In this document: positions 60,887 through 64,000 of the stretch, in pieces
How the letters are laid out: every line of letters starts with the position of its first letter
Numbering within the stretch: the stretch's first letter is position 1
Assembly (NCBI GenBank): GCA_977006965.1
Contig: OZ345372.1
Span: 2,046,001 to 2,110,000 of the forward strand
Direction of reading: 5' to 3'
DNA from: Phymatolithon calcareum
Taxonomy: Eukaryota; Rhodophyta; Florideophyceae; Hapalidiales
DNA length: 64,000 nucleotides
Notes under the pieces: generated by a model
What the model saw: the letters and a program-made list of their open reading frames with translations, nothing else
What the model was told of the DNA's origin: nothing
Database searches by the model: none
Position numbers and translations under genes: made by a program

Positions 60887-62406
60887 CCGGTCGAGCCACT
60901 TAGCTTGTGTTGTTGCAAACCAGAATCCTAAGGACGACAGGACAGCTGCCGCGAAAAATATTATTGGTCTTTCGATCTATCATGTCGACAGGAAAAATTC
61001 AAATAAATCTAAATTTGCACAAGAACCTCCGCCCACTTCCGACAAAAGCGCAACTGTACAACCGAGCGGAACGATCTTCCAACCTCACTATCCTCAGCAT
61101 CCACGCGGCAGAACATTGCGTGGACCAGCCAGGCGCTGGCCCACGAACCTGCGACCTAGAAGGCTGAGCGGCGTGGGAAACGCTACCAAAAGCAGTCTTA
61201 TTCAAGTGCCGCGAAACTTTGCAGGGTTCTACTTCACCGATGTCCAGCACCGTAAGCCTGGTTGAGTTGTGCCGTAAGCTGCAAAGACGCGATATGTCGG
61301 CCGTCGATGTGGCGCTTCTGGCAGACTCGTTGGCAAGCACGCTGACTACAGGGTCAACCCCATCTTCGACGTCATCTCACCCTCTCAAAGTCAAGTCAAG
61401 GTTTGCAAACGCGCTTGAACAATCGCCCTTTACAATATTTACTGACGTCAAAGATTTGGGATACTATCGATGGACTCCCAATCGTTCATACAAGGAGATC
61501 GAATACTTGAACGACTTTCTGTGAACTGCGATCCACCGAAAGCCATATCCCCACAAATTCTTAATCGGCATCTTCCTTTGGCATTCGCACCGAGAAAGGA
61601 GAAAGCGCATATCAACAAGTTCCCCTACGACCACACGTAACTTCTCCCACTTTACGTCGCCACAACCAAACGCGGCGTGAATTTAAGCGATGTGGATTTC
61701 GTGTTTGGCGGATCGACGCTATCTGTTCTCGCAGCAGGAATTGTACCACCGGGAAAATCCTATATAGCGTCATTCATTCCTGGAACACGTGCCATTTTGC
61801 TGGCGAAGGACGACGAGTTTGTTGTAAATCTATCAGATATCGGATACCAGTTTGAGCGATTTGTCACTGGAGGAACCTTTGATGGCGAGCCTGACTCGAC
61901 TAACTTCGAACATATACAGATTTTAACTGTTGCAGACAGATACAAAGTCATGCTTTGTGCTGAAAGTGATGCCACGGACGAAAACGGTGACCCAGTAAAG
62001 ATCAAGCCAGCAATCCGAAATACTGGGGCAAAAAGGCTGTGTTCCAGATGATAAGTTCTGGTTCGGTGACGTTATGCGCTGGCGTCAAGTCGGGCAATAT
62101 GCTCACCAAAGTATATACTCAAACGCCATCACATACGATTGATAAGGGTTGCCATCAGGGGTCGTGCGCAATCCATTGCTATTGCAATTAATTGCAATTC
62201 GTAGCAATTCGACCCAAATTCAGTTCTGATGAAGAATTGCAATTCGAATTGCTGGTAAGTAAGTTGTACGAAAGAGTATAGTTCAGCAAGAGCGGAGTTG
62301 TCGGAAATAACGATCACGTCAAATGTATCATGCGTAGTACGTGGTAATTGGTTGTCGGTAGAATCTAATTTTATTATGTAACTCGGGCCAGTATAAGCGT
62401 TTACCA

Positions 62407-62476
62407 GGGGAGCACTGCACCATTTTGGCCCAAATCAACTAAATAACTATCGGGCTAAAATGCTGCCGTGCTCTCC
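62407..62476. repeat. Hairpin 1 within the hAT element
   Basis: GGGGAGCACTGCACCATTTTGGCCC (62407-62431) is imperfectly complementary to CGGGCTAAAATGCTGCCGTGCTCTCC (62451-62476), with a loop of about 19 nt. It precedes the transposase frame. Confidence 0.7.
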
Positions 62477-62526
62477 TAGTGTTTGGTACGTAAAATATAC
62501 ATACTGGATACAGTTGCAACGTTCCT

Positions 62527-62609
62527 GAATTCAACCATCCATGTGATCGTTCTTTGTCGTGGTCTGCGTTGACCACTACAACAGAACGATCGCATGGATG
62601 GTTGAATTC
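62527..62609. repeat. Hairpin 2 within the hAT element
   Basis: The 27-bp arm 62527-62553 pairs with 62583-62609 with one mismatch. The stem continues inward through GTGGTC/GACCAC to a 6-nt loop, giving about 38 bp of near-continuous pairing. It lies about 155 bp upstream of the transposase start. Confidence 0.85.
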
Positions 62610-62765
62610 ATTCATCCGTTAAAGTATAACGGCATGGGTGTCTAGAGTGCCGTTTCTGAAAAGACAGATAAAAGAGTCAATATAAAAAGTGAAGTCGTAC
62701 ATTTATCCAAAGCACACTACCAGACCCAATCGACAACACCTAAACAAATTTTCGCTCTTCCAATC

Positions 62766-63356
62766 ATGGTACTACCTATTCCGAAACCGAATCCGAAACA
62801 AATGGTACAGCAGCTAATGCAACTCCTTCGCGAACAGCCTCGAGATATCCATTCACGTCAATCAGGTCGAACAAGACAAAATGTGATGTTTTGCGTCTAC
62901 CTCTGTCCCAAGGGCGATCAATGCACTGAAGGAAGCGAATTTTGTTTCGAGAAGGGTACTGGTTTTTCGAATCCGTACAATCACCTGAAGCGTTGCGTCG
63001 GTGGTGGCCGTGAGGATCATCTTCTGGAGGTGTACCATGCTACGAGAGATAGTAACCTGCGCTCCGGAACTTCATTCAGTTTCAAGACCCCTATTGTTAT
63101 GAAGCTCACCGAACGTGAGAAGGTGATGGATAGCTATCTGCGATTCATCATATTCAAGTCACTGCCGATCAGTTTCGTCACCGATGGAGAAGTTCGTGCA
63201 TTCTCGAAGAACGATCAAGTCCTTCGCACGAATACGTTTAAGAAGGTACTGTTTGCGCTAGTGGAACTCGTTGAACGGCGTATCTCTGGAGAACTGAAAG
63301 AAACTAGGGGTGCGCTTATGCCTAGGAGAAGAGGCATGAATAAACAATTAACTTGA
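62766..63356 (+). CDS. hAT transposase, N-terminal portion only (196 codons)
   Basis: An intact but short frame. Residues about 41-78 hold a zinc-finger-like set (C-V-Y-L-C...C...Y-N-H-L-K-R-C), the BED-type finger place in hAT transposases. It is followed by M-K-L-T-E-R-E-K-V-M-D-S-Y-L-R-F-I, then S-L-P-I-S-F-V-T-D-G-E-V-R-A-F-S, and K-K-V-L-F-A-L-V-E-L-V-E-R-R-I-S, the usual segment before the catalytic domain. The DDE and dimerisation (hATC) regions are absent, so it cannot cut DNA. It could still bind element ends and act as a repressor, which is speculation. Homologous to the 77-codon frame in the other hAT element. Confidence 0.7.
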   Translation: MVLPIPKPNPKQMVQQLMQLLREQPRDIHSRQSGRTRQNVMFCVYLCPKGDQCTEGSEFCFEKGTGFSNPYNHLKRCVGGGREDHLLEVYHATRDSNLRSGTSFSFKTPIVMKLTEREKVMDSYLRFIIFKSLPISFVTDGEVRAFSKNDQVLRTNTFKKVLFALVELVERRISGELKETRGALMPRRRGMNKQLT

Positions 63357-63701
63357 CTATTGCGGGAAGTATTCAAATTGCAATCCGAATTGCTGACTAA
63401 TCGTAGTGAGCAATTGAATTGTTTAATTGCGCGACAAACGGTAATGTCGAGCAATAGAATTGGCACTACCCCTGGTTGCCATCCCTCCGACGTGCCCCAT
63501 TTTGAAAACAATATTGTTGCTGCACTTAATGCCATGAACAAAACTTCGAGGTCTGGGTTGTTCGACGATGAAGACAAGAGCTTTCATATCGGTTTTGATA
63601 GTTCTGGCATTACACTGACGCAGTACAAAAGACCAAATCCATCGCTCTCTGTGAAAGACGTTGTTAATACTGTGCTTACTATTTCTGCAAGGGCCCCTTA
63701 A

Positions 63702-64000
63702 CTTTCAGAGGAAATATGAGATAATTTTTTTCAGGCTGTGTTTTATCCAGTAAATCCAATACATTTTGCGAAGTCATAGTCATCGCATATTTAGAAAATA
63801 AATAATTATTATTCAATGAGTCAGGAACGTTTTTATGGAGTGGTCATGATGGATGACGAGGACTGTAGAATAGATCTCCCCGTGGAACCCTTCTTTTTAT
63901 GTGGAGCACTTCAGTGAAGTACCTGAGAAGAGCCTTGAGACTCTACAACGCAACCTAACAAGACCACAACTCAACGGAAAGACCGAGGGCGAAATAATGC
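63702..64000. other. End of window, duplicated spacer
   Basis: Counterpart of 39361-39648 in block A. No gene; the duplication continues out of the window. Confidence 0.6.

Larger units (their letters stand above)
62156..63474 (+). mobile_element. hAT-type DNA transposon, deleted, 1319 bp (inside DXO copy B)
   Basis: Ends are CAGGGGT (62156) and ACCCCTG (63474), with a longer imperfect inverted repeat (CAGGGGTxGTGCxCAAT). The 8-bp target duplication GTTGCCAT is at 62148-62155 and 63475-63482. Subterminal ATTGCAATT/AATTGC words cluster at both ends (62175-62250 and 63357-63460). It encodes the N-terminal part of a transposase and two strong hairpins (62407-62476 and 62527-62609). Block A has the empty site at about 39134-39141. 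Confidence 0.92.
61219..63701 (+). pseudogene. DXO/RAI1-family gene, copy B, broken
   Basis: Aligned to the intact gene at 38185-39360. A deletion of about 19 bp after the 97th codon (near 61502) shifts the frame. A TAT codon became TAA (near 61638). A base change or indel near 62005 shifts the frame again just after V-K-I-K. Finally a 1319-bp hAT element (62156-63474) splits the remaining 3' part (63475-63701). The metal-binding motifs G-Y-Q-F-E and A-E-S-D are still readable in the piece 61677-62051, showing that loss of function was recent. Confidence 0.92.
43458..64000 (+). repeat. Segmental duplication, copy B (continues past the window)
   Basis: Direct-orientation partner of 27178-39648. 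It begins inside the intact oxidoreductase gene, so sequence upstream of 43458 is the natural context. It is expanded to over 20 kb by five post-duplication insertions: LINE (47778-48677), hAT (51018-51823), pogo-like (52603-53343), copia (54240-60886) and hAT (62156-63474). With these removed, and with the A-specific pieces removed from A, both blocks are about 10.1 kb. The right edge is not visible. Confidence 0.92.

Overview
The window is nuclear DNA of a eukaryote whose genes are dense and apparently intron-free. The housekeeping genes (EMC4, a DDX54/Dbp10-type helicase, TBCCD1, APC5, an RCC1-repeat protein, a WDR44-like protein) are each one long open frame of moderate-to-high GC, separated by AT-richer, transposon-filled spacers. 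Nothing in the sequence names the organism. A unicellular red alga of the Porphyridium type (few introns, mid GC, many mobile elements) is my best inference, held at moderate to low confidence.

Region 1 (1-27 kb) is mostly single-copy. It starts with a large fold-back repeat (658-1120), then a five-pass membrane protein with a proline-rich tail, EMC4, an intron-containing tRNA-His, a 1441-residue membrane protein with Sel1-like repeats, a non-LTR retrotransposon RNase H remnant, the DDX54-like helicase, TBCCD1, a ~500-bp inverted-repeat element, a LINE remnant, APC5 and an RCC1-repeat protein. Neighbouring genes often sit on opposite strands, so there is no operon logic.

Region 2 (27.2-64 kb) is dominated by a direct segmental duplication. 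Block A runs from 27178 to at least 39648. Block B runs from 43458 to the end of the window. Over the methyltransferase gene the two blocks differ at 11 of 675 bases by my count. Between them lie a WDR44-like gene, a retrotransposon scrap and the 5' half of an FAD/NAD(P)-oxidoreductase gene. The duplicated gene content is the 3' part of the oxidoreductase gene, a SAM methyltransferase, and a DXO/RAI1-family (RNA decapping nuclease-like) gene. Their fates are reciprocal: the oxidoreductase is intact only at B, the DXO-like gene only at A, and the methyltransferase at both.

After duplication the copies collected different mobile elements, and the other copy usually shows the empty or near-empty site. 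Block B has a 5'-truncated LINE (13-bp target duplication), a deleted hAT element (8-bp), a deleted pogo/Tigger-like element (TA), a 6.6-kb Ty1/copia element (5-bp) and a second hAT element (8-bp) that splits the DXO-like copy. Block A has a PIF/Harbinger element (3-bp) and an unassigned terminal-inverted-repeat element. Older LINE fragments, themselves containing nested short insertions, are shared by both blocks.

The most unusual item is inside the copia element. Between pol and the 3' LTR, on the opposite strand, lies a decayed ~1.2-kb gene of unknown family whose C-terminal half has a Cys...His...Asp arrangement resembling papain-fold proteases. This may be captured cargo. All calls come from reading the sequence; no similarity search was run.
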